Source: Rhizobium sp. NZLR1 (lineage in GTDB: Bacteria > Pseudomonadota > Alphaproteobacteria > Rhizobiales > Rhizobiaceae). From it: a stretch of 64,000 bases of DNA. Position numbers and translations under genes: made by a program. Position 1 is the first letter of the stretch. The number at the start of each line of letters is the position of its first letter. The stretch covers positions 434,001 through 498,000 of the forward strand of contig NZ_CP071633.1 in NCBI RefSeq assembly GCF_017357385.1, read 5' to 3'. Below, in pieces: positions 1 through 8,224 of this stretch. The notes below the pieces were generated by a model that ran no database searches, was not told the DNA's origin, and saw only the letters and a program-made list of their open reading frames with translations.

Positions 1-215
1 AGCCCGACATCAGCCGGGCAAAGCAGGACCTGGGCTGGCAGCCGACGGTGAACCTGCGTGAGGGGCTCGAGAAAACGATCGCGTATTTCGAGTGGAAGCT
101 TTCTGGCGGAGCCAAGAGCGTGCCTGGCGTCCGGTCCTCGCGAACGGCTTACACCTATCTGCCTACTCCGGCCGTCGGCCTTCCTGTTGCGCAAGCTGCG
201 CCCCTGGGAACGTGA
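1..215 (+). CDS. C-terminal end of a UDP-glucuronate decarboxylase/NAD-sugar epimerase-like protein (partial)
   Basis: The third forward frame is open from the left edge to a TGA at 213-215, giving 70 residues. It begins [14 protein letters not shown] and continues through LREGL, KTIAYF. This is the typical C-terminal end of extended short-chain dehydrogenases acting on UDP-sugars, where 'DISRAKxxLGWxP' is followed by 'LxEGLxxTIxYF', best known from UDP-glucuronate decarboxylases (UDP-xylose synthases). The last ~35 residues after the helix are not family-specific. The gene begins outside the window, so the catalytic and nucleotide-binding parts cannot be inspected. Its place ahead of two glycosyltransferases fits a nucleotide-sugar supply role for the same polysaccharide. 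Confidence 0.75.
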   Translation, partial: PDISRAKQDLGWQPTVNLREGLEKTIAYFEWKLSGGAKSVPGVRSSRTAYTYLPTPAVGLPVAQAAPLGT

Positions 216-239
216 ACAGAAACGGCAAGCGAAAATCAA

Positions 240-266
240 GGCTCGGTTTCTTCAATAGACCGAGCC
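240..266 (+). terminator. hairpin after the first gene
   Basis: An 8-bp perfect stem (GGCTCGGT at 240-247, ACCGAGCC at 259-266) lies 25 bases after the TGA of the epimerase-like gene and 79 bases before the next start codon. No T-run follows, so it is either a weak intrinsic terminator or an mRNA-stabilising hairpin. Confidence 0.45.
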
Positions 267-344
267 CCAAATCGCGGTTTGCAAAATGAGCGGCAACCGT
301 CGGACGTGCAAATCGCTGCAAAAACAACAATGAGGAAATGAGGC

Positions 345-1154
345 ATGCGCGTTGCCGTTGTTACGCCATACTACAAGGAGCCTAACGAGCTCCTTGAGCA
401 ATGCCGGGCGAGCGTTCTCGACCAAACCGTTGCATGCGACCATGTTTTTGTTGCCGACGGGTTTCCGAACGCTATCGTCGGTGGCTGGCGCGCAAAACAT
501 TTCATTCTGCCGAATGCTCACGGCGACGCCGGCAACATGGCTCGCGTGATCGGCAGCCTCAGCGCCTTTGCCCAGGGCTATGACGCGGTGGCGTTTCTCG
601 ATGCGGACAACTGGTACAGATCCGACCACATCCAGCGCTTGCTTGAGCTTCACCGCCGTACCGGTGCTGCGGTTTGCACATCGAGACGTTCGATGCACCG
701 TGCGGACGGCACCTACATGTTCGACGACTCAAAGAGCGACGGTCGCACGCACGTGGATACGAACTGCTTATTTCTCACGCGACCGTCCCTGCCGATCATT
801 GCGCGCTGGGCTCACATGCCGAGGGAACTCTATCCAGTCGGAGATTCCGTCTATTGGAGCTCGATCCGAAGCTCTCGGCTGTCGCTCTCTCATGAACCGA
901 CCGCGACGGTATGCTACCGGACGACTTGGGAAGCCGACTACAAGCGAATGGGAGAACCTGTTCCTGCAGGCAGCAAGACCCTCGCGTTCACCGACCAGCC
1001 ATATCACTGGTTCAAGTCTCTCCCGGCTCGGGACCGCTGGCGCATCTGGCAGGATTTCGGCTTTCCCCTCAGGCGCCGCACGGTGGCAAAGCTGGTCGGC
1101 CAATATGCGCTGTCAAGGCTTTCCCCCACCTCTTATCTCGGCGCCAAAATATGA
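345..1154 (+). CDS. family 2 glycosyltransferase
   Basis: A 269-residue protein with the nucleotide-diphospho-sugar transferase fold: an N-terminal beta strand (MRVAVVTPYYKEP) and a D86-A-D88 motif, the usual metal/UDP-sugar site of GT-A enzymes. It has no membrane segment and should act at the cytoplasmic face of the inner membrane, adding one sugar to a lipid-linked repeat unit. The start is supported by a strong AGGAAATGAGG ribosome-binding region directly upstream. The acceptor and sugar cannot be deduced. It is separated by about 214 bases from the next glycosyltransferase on the same strand. Confidence 0.8.
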   Translation: MRVAVVTPYYKEPNELLEQCRASVLDQTVACDHVFVADGFPNAIVGGWRAKHFILPNAHGDAGNMARVIGSLSAFAQGYDAVAFLDADNWYRSDHIQRLLELHRRTGAAVCTSRRSMHRADGTYMFDDSKSDGRTHVDTNCLFLTRPSLPIIARWAHMPRELYPVGDSVYWSSIRSSRLSLSHEPTATVCYRTTWEADYKRMGEPVPAGSKTLAFTDQPYHWFKSLPARDRWRIWQDFGFPLRRRTVAKLVGQYALSRLSPTSYLGAKI

Positions 1155-1368
1155 ACACCCAAAGTCTTGCCGAGCCGGCTATATCCCGTCTTCTTGCCCG
1201 GTCCGCCTTGTTGGCAACTGTCTGGCCTCGCGTGAAATCAGCCAGGCGAAAACATTCTCAACGCATGCGAGAATAATCGGAAAACAAATTACGCATAACA
1301 AAGAAACGATGCCGCGTCCGAAAGATTTGTCAAACCAGGAGTGACGCAGTGCTTACGGAGGAAGAAGT

Positions 1369-2361
1369 TTGCAACGTGTTGATGTCGTAGTCCCCTGCTA
1401 TAATTATTCCCATTTCTTGCAGGAATGCGTTGAAAGCGTCCTTTCGCAGGCGGGCGTCGATGTGCGCGTGCTCATTATAGATGACTGCTCGCCAGACAAT
1501 ACGCCGGAAGTCGGGATGGCCCTGGCATCCCGCGACACGCGGGTCACTTATCGGCGGCACACTGCAAACATGCGGCACATCGCTACCTACAATGAAGGGA
1601 TCGATTGGGCAGGCGGTGACTTATTCCTGCTTCTTTCTGCGGATGATTATCTTCTGCCGGGCGCGCTGGACCGCTCGGCGGAGCTGATGCGCAAGTATCC
1701 GGATGTGGGGTTGGTGTTCGGGAACGCGCTCATAGCTGAGCCAGATGGTACTACGAGCAAGCGCGCGGATCCTCTCGGCGACAATAACGTGCACCCCATG
1801 CAGGTCTTGTCCGGTCGGCAATTCATGCGGTTGAGTGGAGCGCGCAATCTCGTTCCAACGCCGACAGCTGTTGTGAGGACGGCGCTGCAAAAGCAGGTCG
1901 GCGGCTATCGCAAGGAACTGCCGCATGCCGGCGATATGGAAATGTGGCTGCGACTCGCATCACATGCCGGCGTTGGCTACATCAATGACGACCAAGCAGT
2001 CTATCGCCAGCATGCTTCGAATATGTCGCTGCAATACTATGGGGAAAATATCCTCTCCGACCTTCTACAAAGAAAAATGGCTTTTGATATCCTGTTTAAC
2101 CAAGCGGCCGATAGCCTCAGGAAAGATGAGATGTTGCGACGCTTTCTTGCCAGAGATCTCGGAAAACAGGCGCTTCGACAGGCTGGTATTGCATTCAACA
2201 ACTTCGACGTTGCGACGGCCGTGGCTATTCAGCGTTTTGCACTGGAGGTTTCTCCTGAGGTGCGAAATTCGTTGCCCTGGATCAAGTTGATCTGCAAGCA
2301 AACGATCGGGCCAAAATGCTGGTATGCCTTGAATTCTGTGCGGCGAAGAGTTGCGGCGTGA
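1369..2361 (+). CDS. family 2 glycosyltransferase (TTG start)
   Basis: A 330-residue GT-A glycosyltransferase. The N-terminus reads VDVVVPCYNYSHFL, followed by the conserved IIDDCSPDN (D38, D39) and the SADDY motif (D92, D93) that replaces DXD in many GT2 enzymes. After residue ~250 the chain is a helical C-terminal extension. No ATG or GTG suits the start; the TTG at 1369 is preceded at seven bases by GGAGG (1357-1361), so a TTG start is likely. Its sugar and acceptor are unknown. Neighbours place it in polysaccharide repeat-unit assembly. Confidence 0.8.
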   Translation: MQRVDVVVPCYNYSHFLQECVESVLSQAGVDVRVLIIDDCSPDNTPEVGMALASRDTRVTYRRHTANMRHIATYNEGIDWAGGDLFLLLSADDYLLPGALDRSAELMRKYPDVGLVFGNALIAEPDGTTSKRADPLGDNNVHPMQVLSGRQFMRLSGARNLVPTPTAVVRTALQKQVGGYRKELPHAGDMEMWLRLASHAGVGYINDDQAVYRQHASNMSLQYYGENILSDLLQRKMAFDILFNQAADSLRKDEMLRRFLARDLGKQALRQAGIAFNNFDVATAVAIQRFALEVSPEVRNSLPWIKLICKQTIGPKCWYALNSVRRRVAA

Positions 2362-2486
2362 ATGGGCAGGATCGGGCCGGGTCAGTTCATCCGCAAGTAT
2401 GGTAAAAACAGGCCGTGGTTGAGCGCCCGATTGCTACTCATGCCAAAATCGCGGGAAGCGTAATAGATCGCCTTGGTATAAGAAGA

Positions 2487-2512
2487 CCCGGTGACGCATT
2501 CGCGCCACCGGG
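2487..2512. terminator. GC-rich hairpin between convergent genes
   Basis: CCCGGTG (2487-2493) pairs with CACCGGG (2506-2512), and an inner CGC/GCG extends the stem to about ten pairs around an ATTC loop. It lies between the glycosyltransferase ending at 2361 and the minus-strand regulator ending at 2583, the right place for a shared terminator, although neither side has a clear T-run. Confidence 0.5.
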
Positions 2513-2582
2513 GGTGATTTGAGCAAGAATGTGGTTGCAAGAAAAGATTTGTCCAAGCCCTAGTATCATCACTACGTATTGT

Positions 2583-3344
2583 TCACGCTAGTGCCGGAAT
2601 TCCACTCTGGAACAAGTCGTTAAGCTTGAACACGACTTCCGTCCTGTTGGTTGCCTTGACCTTTTTCATGATGTTGCGAACGTGTACCTTGACGGTGCTT
2701 TCTCGCAGGTTGAGCTCATAGGCAATGATCTTGTTCGCCTTTCCGCGCCGCAGTGCCGCGACGACTTCGGCCTGGCGGTCCGTGAATATCCCGGCCAGCG
2801 GGTGCGCTGTCGGGTTGTTCGACTGCAGCAAGTGACGCATGGCGAACAGGGCGCTTGCGGGCACGAAGAGTCCTCCTGCTACCGATAGCGCAATCAGCTC
2901 CATGCACACGCTAATGCTGACGGAGGCAGGAATATAACCCTTGGCTCCGTAGTCGATCGCCCTGACGATTTGAGCGAAATCGTCACTATCAGACAATATG
3001 ATGACCGGTGTCGACACGAATTCCGACGAAAGGCTCTTGATCTGCTCCGAAACGACAGGGTCGTCGACCGTCTTGCCACCGACGTTCAAGAGGATTGCCG
3101 AAAGCGGAGGATATTCTTCGCGCTTTTGCTTCCACTCTTCAATCGATCCGAACGCCAGAATCACGAAATCCGCCGTGTGGGCGGCCATGCATTGCGCAAG
3201 GCAGTGCCGATCAAGTTCCCTCCTGTCAAGAATGACTAGTGAGTGCTTTGACTTTGACGGTCGGGTAAACGCCGTCGAGCCATCTTCTATCTCTATCGGA
3301 AGAGATACGGATTCCTGCCTGTGGCTTATATTTATTGTATCCAA
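2583..3344 (-). CDS. LuxR-type regulator with degenerate receiver domain
   Basis: Two domains are visible: an N-terminal CheY-like receiver fold and a C-terminal LuxR/FixJ helix-turn-helix (FTDRQAEVVAALRRGKANKIIA, then STVKVHVRNIMKKV). In the receiver, the strand that should carry the phospho-acceptor Asp reads AILLNVGG, with Asn at the expected site, so phosphorylation by a histidine kinase is unlikely. The open frame extends to a TTG at 3428, but an inner TTG at 3344 has a GGGAGG ribosome-binding site about eight bases upstream and is chosen here (253 aa). A 20-bp palindrome lies 76-95 bases before that start. Such atypical regulators often control exopolysaccharide and biofilm genes in rhizobia, which fits its position inside this locus; that link is inference. 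Confidence 0.75.
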   Translation of the reverse strand: MDTINISHRQESVSLPIEIEDGSTAFTRPSKSKHSLVILDRRELDRHCLAQCMAAHTADFVILAFGSIEEWKQKREEYPPLSAILLNVGGKTVDDPVVSEQIKSLSSEFVSTPVIILSDSDDFAQIVRAIDYGAKGYIPASVSISVCMELIALSVAGGLFVPASALFAMRHLLQSNNPTAHPLAGIFTDRQAEVVAALRRGKANKIIAYELNLRESTVKVHVRNIMKKVKATNRTEVVFKLNDLFQSGIPALA

Positions 3345-3419
3345 CGCCCCATCCTCCCAGCCTTTTTTACGCGGTACTTCAAAGTCGAATATCAAACTCC
3401 TCTGCAAATATGGGAGTTT

Positions 3420-3439
3420 AATTAGCAAAAGTGCTAATT
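3420..3439. promoter_or_regulatory. palindromic operator candidate upstream of the LuxR-type gene
   Basis: AATTAGC (3420-3426) and GCTAATT (3433-3439) form a perfect 7-bp inverted repeat around six bases. It lies in the AT-rich leader of the LuxR-type regulator and could be an autoregulatory binding site. If translation began at the outer TTG (3428) the site would overlap the start codon, another reason to prefer the inner start at 3344. Confidence 0.4.
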
Positions 3440-3906
3440 TAATACCACAGTTTCGGGGATGTTAAACTAATTAATAGTGGTTACCTCAGCACATAGGTTC
3501 CATGGAAAGATACAAATGGTTGAATCTCTAAAACTGATCAATCTGAGTCTAGTTCATTTGTATGTCGATCCATGGGGTTGCTACACATATTCAATTTAAC
3601 TCGCTAAACCCATGTAAACTATGCCCGTCTTCGACGTGGAGGATCAGGATCGATCGTTGCGTGACCTGTCGCTGCTGATGATCGATGGCCATAGACGTTC
3701 GCATGCGATCGTCATCAAATTTCGTAAGCAGATACGCCTTTAGGTGGATGAGCTTCCACGTTTTGTTTCTTTACTAAAAGGAAGAAAACAATTCTTTTTG
3801 AAGCGGAAGAAATATTTGCTCTGACGAAACGAAACCTTGGATGCATTCTTGCGATTGCCGGTTTCACCCAAGTCAGGGTTTGTTGAGGAGTAGGGGGCGA
3901 GTTGGG
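3440..3906. other. AT-rich intergenic region between divergent genes
   Basis: This stretch separates the minus-strand regulator from the plus-strand sugar-nucleotide operon and is clearly richer in A/T than its surroundings, as expected for a regulatory region serving both. I see no RNA gene. A 40-codon frame (ATG 3621 to TAG 3741-3743) has G/C-rich third positions but no convincing ribosome-binding site; it could be a gene remnant. A GAGGAGTAGGGGG stretch at about 3885-3898 is the ribosome-binding region for the acetyltransferase. Confidence 0.6.
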
Positions 3907-4413
3907 ATGATTGCATCGAACGTCAACCTGGGTGACGGCTGCGTTATCCACCATCGGGATCTTGTCAATCTCTACGGCTGCACGATCGGCGCGGGAACGC
4001 GCATCGGCACCTTCGTTGAAATCCAGAAAAACGTCCTCGTCGGAAAAGACTGCAAGATCTCCAGCCATTCCTTCCTGTGTGAAGGCGTGACGCTGGAGGA
4101 CGGCGTTTTTATCGGTCACGGGGTCATGTTCACCAATGATACTTACCCGCGCGCCGTCAATTCGGACGGCAGTCTGCAGACGGAGGCTGACTGGGTTGTC
4201 ATCCCCACTCTGGTCAAGCGCCACGCGTCGATCGGCAGCAACGCCACCATTCTGCCTGGCGTGACCATCGGAGAGGCCGCACAAGTCGGCGCGGGCGCGG
4301 TTGTAACGAAGGATGTGCCTGACGGCACCATTGTTGCCGGCGTTCCGGCGAGGATCACCGGTCGCGTTCATGACCGGTCAGTCAACATGCAAGAGTTGGG
4401 AGGAATGCGATGA
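3907..4413 (+). CDS. left-handed beta-helix N-acetyltransferase (WbpD/WlbB-like)
   Basis: The 168-residue product is a hexapeptide-repeat (LbH) acyltransferase, with repeats such as IGAGTRIGTFVEI, VLVGKDCKISSHSF, IGSNATILPGVTIG and the C-terminal VGAGAVVTKDVPDGTIVAGVPAR. The ATG at 3907 begins MIASNVNLGDG and has a purine-rich GAGGAGTAGGGGG region upstream; an ATG 66 bases earlier is in frame but lacks a good site and adds non-family sequence. The gene overlaps the following dehydrogenase by four bases (ATGA), and a DegT aminotransferase comes next. That trio matches the WbpB/WbpE/WbpD set that makes UDP-2,3-diacetamido-2,3-dideoxy-glucuronic acid, so acetylation of a 3-amino group is the likely role. 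Confidence 0.8.
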   Translation: MIASNVNLGDGCVIHHRDLVNLYGCTIGAGTRIGTFVEIQKNVLVGKDCKISSHSFLCEGVTLEDGVFIGHGVMFTNDTYPRAVNSDGSLQTEADWVVIPTLVKRHASIGSNATILPGVTIGEAAQVGAGAVVTKDVPDGTIVAGVPARITGRVHDRSVNMQELGGMR

Positions 4414-5447
4414 TCGGCATTGCTGTTATTGGGTATGGGTATTGGGGTCCGAACCTGGTTCGTAACATCTCGGAAGCGGCCGGCGCGAACCTCCTTTCAG
4501 TTTGTGATCTGAACGTCGAACGGTTGGCGGCTGTTAAAAGCCGGTATCCCGCAGTAACGATCACTGACAATTTCGAGGAAGTTCTGCGCGATCCGAGGGT
4601 GGATGCAATCGCCATCGCAACGCCGGTCTCGACCCATTTCAAGCTCGCAATGCAGGCTATGATGGCCGGAAAACATGTCTTCGTCGAAAAGCCGATGGCA
4701 TCGACGACGGAGGAAGCCGCGCGGATGGTCGAGGAAGCCGCGCGCAGACGCCTGGTGCTGGCCGTGGATCATACCTTCGTCCACACCGGCGCCGTCCGCA
4801 AGATGCGCGAACTCGTCGAAAGCGGCCTCGGCGACATGTATTATTATGACTCCGTCCGGGTCAATCTGGGGCTCTTCCAGCACGATGTCAGCGTCATCTG
4901 GGATCTCGCGGTGCACGACCTGTCCATCCTGGACCATGTCCTGCAGGAAAGGCCGGTGGCTGTTTCTGCGACGGGCATGAGCCATGTACTCGGCGAGCCG
5001 GAGAACATCGCCTATCTGACGCTCTTCTTCGAGAGCAAGCTCATCGCGCACATCCACGTCAATTGGCTAGCCCCTGTCAAGGTCCGCCGCACGCTGATCG
5101 GCGGCAGCAACAAGATGATCGTTTATGACGATCTGGAGCCCAGTGAAAAGATCAAGGTCTATGACAAGGGCATCACCATGTGCCCGAATTCCGACGCGTA
5201 TGGCGAGAAGGTGCATCAGATGATGGTCGGTTACCGCAGCGGCGACATGTGGGCGCCCAAGCTCGATATGACCGAAGCGTTGAAACGCGAACTGGATCAG
5301 TTCGTCGATTGCATCGAGCACAATTCGCGGCCCATCACTGATGGCCAGGCCGGGCTGCGCGTCGTCCGCATCCTTGAAGCCGCAAGCCGGTCGCTTGCCC
5401 AGCGCGGTCGCATCATCGAGCTTGAAGAGGCGAGGCGCATCGCATGA
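4410..5447 (+). CDS. Gfo/Idh/MocA-family sugar-nucleotide dehydrogenase (WbpB/WlbA-like)
   Basis: A 345-residue NAD(P)-dependent oxidoreductase. The Rossmann glycine motif is G8-Y-G-Y-W-G13, and the family signature E93-K94-P95 (VFVEKPMAS) carries the lysine usual in this family. The C-terminal alpha/beta domain contains the HDVSVIWDLAVHDLSIL region typical of WlbA/WbpB enzymes, which oxidise C3 of UDP-N-acetylglucosaminuronic acid so that an aminotransferase can act. The gene is coupled at both ends: it overlaps the acetyltransferase by four bases and the aminotransferase start by four. Assignment to UDP-GlcNAcA is inference from gene order. Confidence 0.8.
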   Translation: MIGIAVIGYGYWGPNLVRNISEAAGANLLSVCDLNVERLAAVKSRYPAVTITDNFEEVLRDPRVDAIAIATPVSTHFKLAMQAMMAGKHVFVEKPMASTTEEAARMVEEAARRRLVLAVDHTFVHTGAVRKMRELVESGLGDMYYYDSVRVNLGLFQHDVSVIWDLAVHDLSILDHVLQERPVAVSATGMSHVLGEPENIAYLTLFFESKLIAHIHVNWLAPVKVRRTLIGGSNKMIVYDDLEPSEKIKVYDKGITMCPNSDAYGEKVHQMMVGYRSGDMWAPKLDMTEALKRELDQFVDCIEHNSRPITDGQAGLRVVRILEAASRSLAQRGRIIELEEARRIA

Positions 5448-6547
5448 TCCCGTTCCTGGACCTCAAAGCACAATATCAATCGATCAAGAGCGAAATTGAC
5501 GCCGCCGTGCTCGGCGTGCTTGCCTCGGGGCAATACATACTGGGCGAGGAGGTCGCCAGCCTCGAGCAGGAATTCGCGGACTATTGCGATGTCAAACATG
5601 CGATAGCCGTCAATACCGGGACGAGTGCCCTGCATCTGTCGCTTCTTGCGGCAGGCGTCGGCCCCGGCGATGAAGTCATCACCGTGCCATTTACCTTCGT
5701 CGCGACCGTATCGGCGATCTGCTACGCAGGTGCACGACCAGTATTCGTCGATGTCGAGCCCGTGACGCTCACGATGGATCCAGCTCAGCTCGAGGCAAAG
5801 ATCACACCCAGAACCAAGGCCATTGTTCCCGTCCATCTCTATGGTCAGATGGCCGATATGGACGCGATCAGGGCGATTGCTGACCACTACCGGATACCGG
5901 TGATCGAGGATGCCTGCCAGGCGCACGGAGCGCAATACAAAGGCGCGCGTGCCGGCAGCATCGGCGCATCCGGCTGTTTCAGCTTCTATCCCGGCAAAAA
6001 TCTCGGGGCCTGCGGCGAGGGGGGTATCGTCGTCACGAACAGCGACGATCAGGCCAAAACGATGCGCATGTTGCGCGACTGGGGTCAGGAACAGCGCTAT
6101 CACCATCTGCTGAAGGGCTTCAACTACCGCATGGATGCCATTCAGGGTGCGATCCTGCGCATCAAGCTCCGGCATCTCGAAGCCTGGACCGAAGCGCGGC
6201 GCGCCCATGGACGCCGCTACTCGTTGCTGCTTGGCGGTTCGGCGAATTTGAGGACGCCTGTCGAAATCACCGACCGGCGCCACGTCTATCACGTCTATGC
6301 CATCAGAAGTCGCGATCGCGATGAGCTTCAGCGCGTATTGAGCGCGGAGGGCATTCAGTCCGGGTTGCACTATCCGATTCCCGTTCATCTGCAGAAGGCC
6401 CATGCCGACCTTGGTTACCGACCCGGCGATTTCCCAATCTCGGAAGTCGCCGCACGGGAGGTCCTGTCGCTGCCGATCTATCCCGAGATGCCGGCGCGGC
6501 ACGTCGATCAGGTGGCCGCCGCGCTGGAGTACGCCTATGTCAGCTAG
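5444..6547 (+). CDS. DegT/DnrJ/EryC1 sugar aminotransferase (WbpE/WlbC-like)
   Basis: A 367-residue PLP-dependent sugar aminotransferase. It begins IPFLDLKAQYQSIKSEID, has the substrate-binding NTGTSALHLSL segment, the EDACQAHGA motif whose Asp contacts the pyridine nitrogen, and the PLP lysine K185 in FSFYPGKNLGACGEGG. It would aminate the 3-keto group made by the preceding dehydrogenase. ATGA overlap with the upstream gene and an 11-base overlap with the downstream acyltransferase indicate translational coupling. Length and motifs are normal and no catalytic residue is missing. Confidence 0.85.
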   Translation: MIPFLDLKAQYQSIKSEIDAAVLGVLASGQYILGEEVASLEQEFADYCDVKHAIAVNTGTSALHLSLLAAGVGPGDEVITVPFTFVATVSAICYAGARPVFVDVEPVTLTMDPAQLEAKITPRTKAIVPVHLYGQMADMDAIRAIADHYRIPVIEDACQAHGAQYKGARAGSIGASGCFSFYPGKNLGACGEGGIVVTNSDDQAKTMRMLRDWGQEQRYHHLLKGFNYRMDAIQGAILRIKLRHLEAWTEARRAHGRRYSLLLGGSANLRTPVEITDRRHVYHVYAIRSRDRDELQRVLSAEGIQSGLHYPIPVHLQKAHADLGYRPGDFPISEVAAREVLSLPIYPEMPARHVDQVAAALEYAYVS

Positions 6548-7256
6548 TCGTGCCGACGAGGCCCGGGTCGTGCAGGCGGTCCATGGCCGTCATGAAAGGC
6601 CGGCGGACCCTGCCTACCAAGCTGGGTTGGCCGAAGAACTCAGGCAATCTTATGGGCGCCCTGGCCTGATTGAGCTCTACGGTCGTTTCGCGGTCGGTGA
6701 CGGTGTCATCGATACGCTGATGCGAAAAGCCATCTGGCAAGCCATTGCGCGGAGCTGCGGCACAGGATTGCAGGTTGCAGGCGGTGCCGGTTTCAAACAT
6801 CCGGAAACTTTCGAAATCGGCGATGGCGTGTTCATTGGCGCCCAGGCCTATATCCAGGGACGCTTTGACGGTACTTGCGTGATCGGCGACAATGTCTGGA
6901 TCGGGCCGATGGCTTATTTCGACGCTCGCGATCTGGTGATCGAGGATTCTGTCGGGTGGGGACCTGGCGCCAAGGTGCTTGGCTCGACCCACACGGCACT
7001 GCCGATGGATGTGCCGATCATTCGCACGGATCTTGAAATCAAGCCGGTACGCATCTGTGCAGAGGCCGATATCGGGACGAATGCGACCATTCTACCCGGT
7101 GTGACCATCGGGAAGGGAGCGATCGTTGGAGCGGGGGCAGTTGTCGTTTCAGACGTCGAGCCGTTCTCAGTTGTCGCAGGTGTACCTGCGAAATTCATAC
7201 GTTGGCGTTCGGATAATGATCCGATGACGAACATGTCGCGTGAGGGAAGATCATGA
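6537..7256 (+). CDS. left-handed beta-helix acyltransferase
   Basis: A 239-residue hexapeptide-repeat transferase with an N-terminal helical part (to residue ~75) and LbH turns (IGDGVFIGAQAYIQG, IGDNVWIGPMAYFDA, IGTNATILPGVTIGKGAIVGAGAVV). The start chosen is ATG 6537, preceded by GCTGGAG; longer in-frame extensions lie inside the aminotransferase and are unlike the family. The gene overlaps its neighbours by 11 and 4 bases. It probably acetylates a sugar hydroxyl or amine on the polysaccharide or its precursor. It is distinct in sequence from the first acetyltransferase in the operon, so two acyl modifications are likely. Confidence 0.75.
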   Translation: MSASRADEARVVQAVHGRHERPADPAYQAGLAEELRQSYGRPGLIELYGRFAVGDGVIDTLMRKAIWQAIARSCGTGLQVAGGAGFKHPETFEIGDGVFIGAQAYIQGRFDGTCVIGDNVWIGPMAYFDARDLVIEDSVGWGPGAKVLGSTHTALPMDVPIIRTDLEIKPVRICAEADIGTNATILPGVTIGKGAIVGAGAVVVSDVEPFSVVAGVPAKFIRWRSDNDPMTNMSREGRS

Positions 7257-8224
7257 GAAATCAACGGGTGCTCATTACCGGCGGAGCCGGCCTGATCGGG
7301 TCGCATATTGCCGATCTCGTCGCATTGGAAAAACCGCGTGAGATCATCATCCTCGACAACTTCGTGCGCGGACGCCGGGACAATCTCAGCACGGCAATAG
7401 CCAGCGGGTCCGTCAACATCATCGAGGGAGATATCCGCGACAGGGCGCTTCTGGCCAAAATCTTCGAAGGCGTCGACATCGTCTTTCATCAGGCCGCAAT
7501 CCGCATCACGCAATGCGCGGAAGAGCCACGACTGGCTTTCGATGTCCTTGCAGAGGGCACGTTCAACGTTCTCGAATCTGCCGTCAAGGCAGGTGTCTCG
7601 AAGGTGGTTGCTGCTTCCTCGGCTTCCGTGCTGGGGCTGGCCGAGAGCTTTCCAACGACCGAAGAGCATCATCCCTACAATAACCGGACGATCTACGGCG
7701 CGGCGAAGACATTCAACGAGGGGCTGATGCGCAGCTTTGCGGAGATGTATGGCCTGCGCTATGTCGCGCTCCGCTATTTCAACGTCTACGGCCCGCGCAT
7801 GGACGTCTACGGCGCCTATACGGAAGTTCTGATCCGTTGGATGGAACGTCTAGTGGCCGGAATGCCGCCCCTCATCTACGGGGACGGTAGCCAGACGATG
7901 GACTTCGTCGATGCCCGCGACATCGCCCGCGCAAACATTCTGGCCGCGAAAAGCGATGTCACGGACGAGGTGTTCAACGTCGCCAGCGGCAAGGAAATAA
8001 GCCTGCTGGAACTCGCGAAAATGCTAAGCGACATTATGGGTTCCTCACTCGAACCGCAGCACAAGGAAGCCCGCACGGTCAACGGCGTGACCCGTCGTCT
8101 CGCCGATATCAGCAAGGCCGAGCGGCTCCTCGGCTTCAAGGCGGAGATCTCTATGGAGCAAGGGCTTCGTGATCTTGTTGCCTGGTGGCAAAAGCAGACC
8201 GATGCAGGGGGGCAGGCAGCATGA
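7253..8224 (+). CDS. NAD-dependent nucleotide-sugar epimerase/dehydratase
   Basis: A 323-residue extended short-chain dehydrogenase. The NAD motif GGAGLIGSH occupies residues 10-18, the active-site pair is Y148-xxx-K152 (IYGAAK), and a serine stretch (AASSASVLG) lies ahead of it. RYFNVYGPR is the standard sugar-epimerase motif. The nearest class is UDP-glucose 4-epimerase-like enzymes, but C4 epimerase versus 4,6-dehydratase cannot be settled by eye. It overlaps by four bases both the acyltransferase before and the DegT aminotransferase after it, so it may supply that aminotransferase with a keto-sugar. Confidence 0.85.
   Translation: MRNQRVLITGGAGLIGSHIADLVALEKPREIIILDNFVRGRRDNLSTAIASGSVNIIEGDIRDRALLAKIFEGVDIVFHQAAIRITQCAEEPRLAFDVLAEGTFNVLESAVKAGVSKVVAASSASVLGLAESFPTTEEHHPYNNRTIYGAAKTFNEGLMRSFAEMYGLRYVALRYFNVYGPRMDVYGAYTEVLIRWMERLVAGMPPLIYGDGSQTMDFVDARDIARANILAAKSDVTDEVFNVASGKEISLLELAKMLSDIMGSSLEPQHKEARTVNGVTRRLADISKAERLLGFKAEISMEQGLRDLVAWWQKQTDAGGQAA

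Noticed and set aside
3621..3743. A 40-codon frame in the regulator/operon intergenic region
   Set aside because: Codon use is plausible, but there is no ribosome-binding site and no recognisable similarity; listed only as a possible remnant.
5297..6502. A 401-codon minus-strand frame opposite the DegT aminotransferase
   Set aside because: The plus-strand gene has complete PLP motifs and coupled overlaps; the antisense frame shows no family features.
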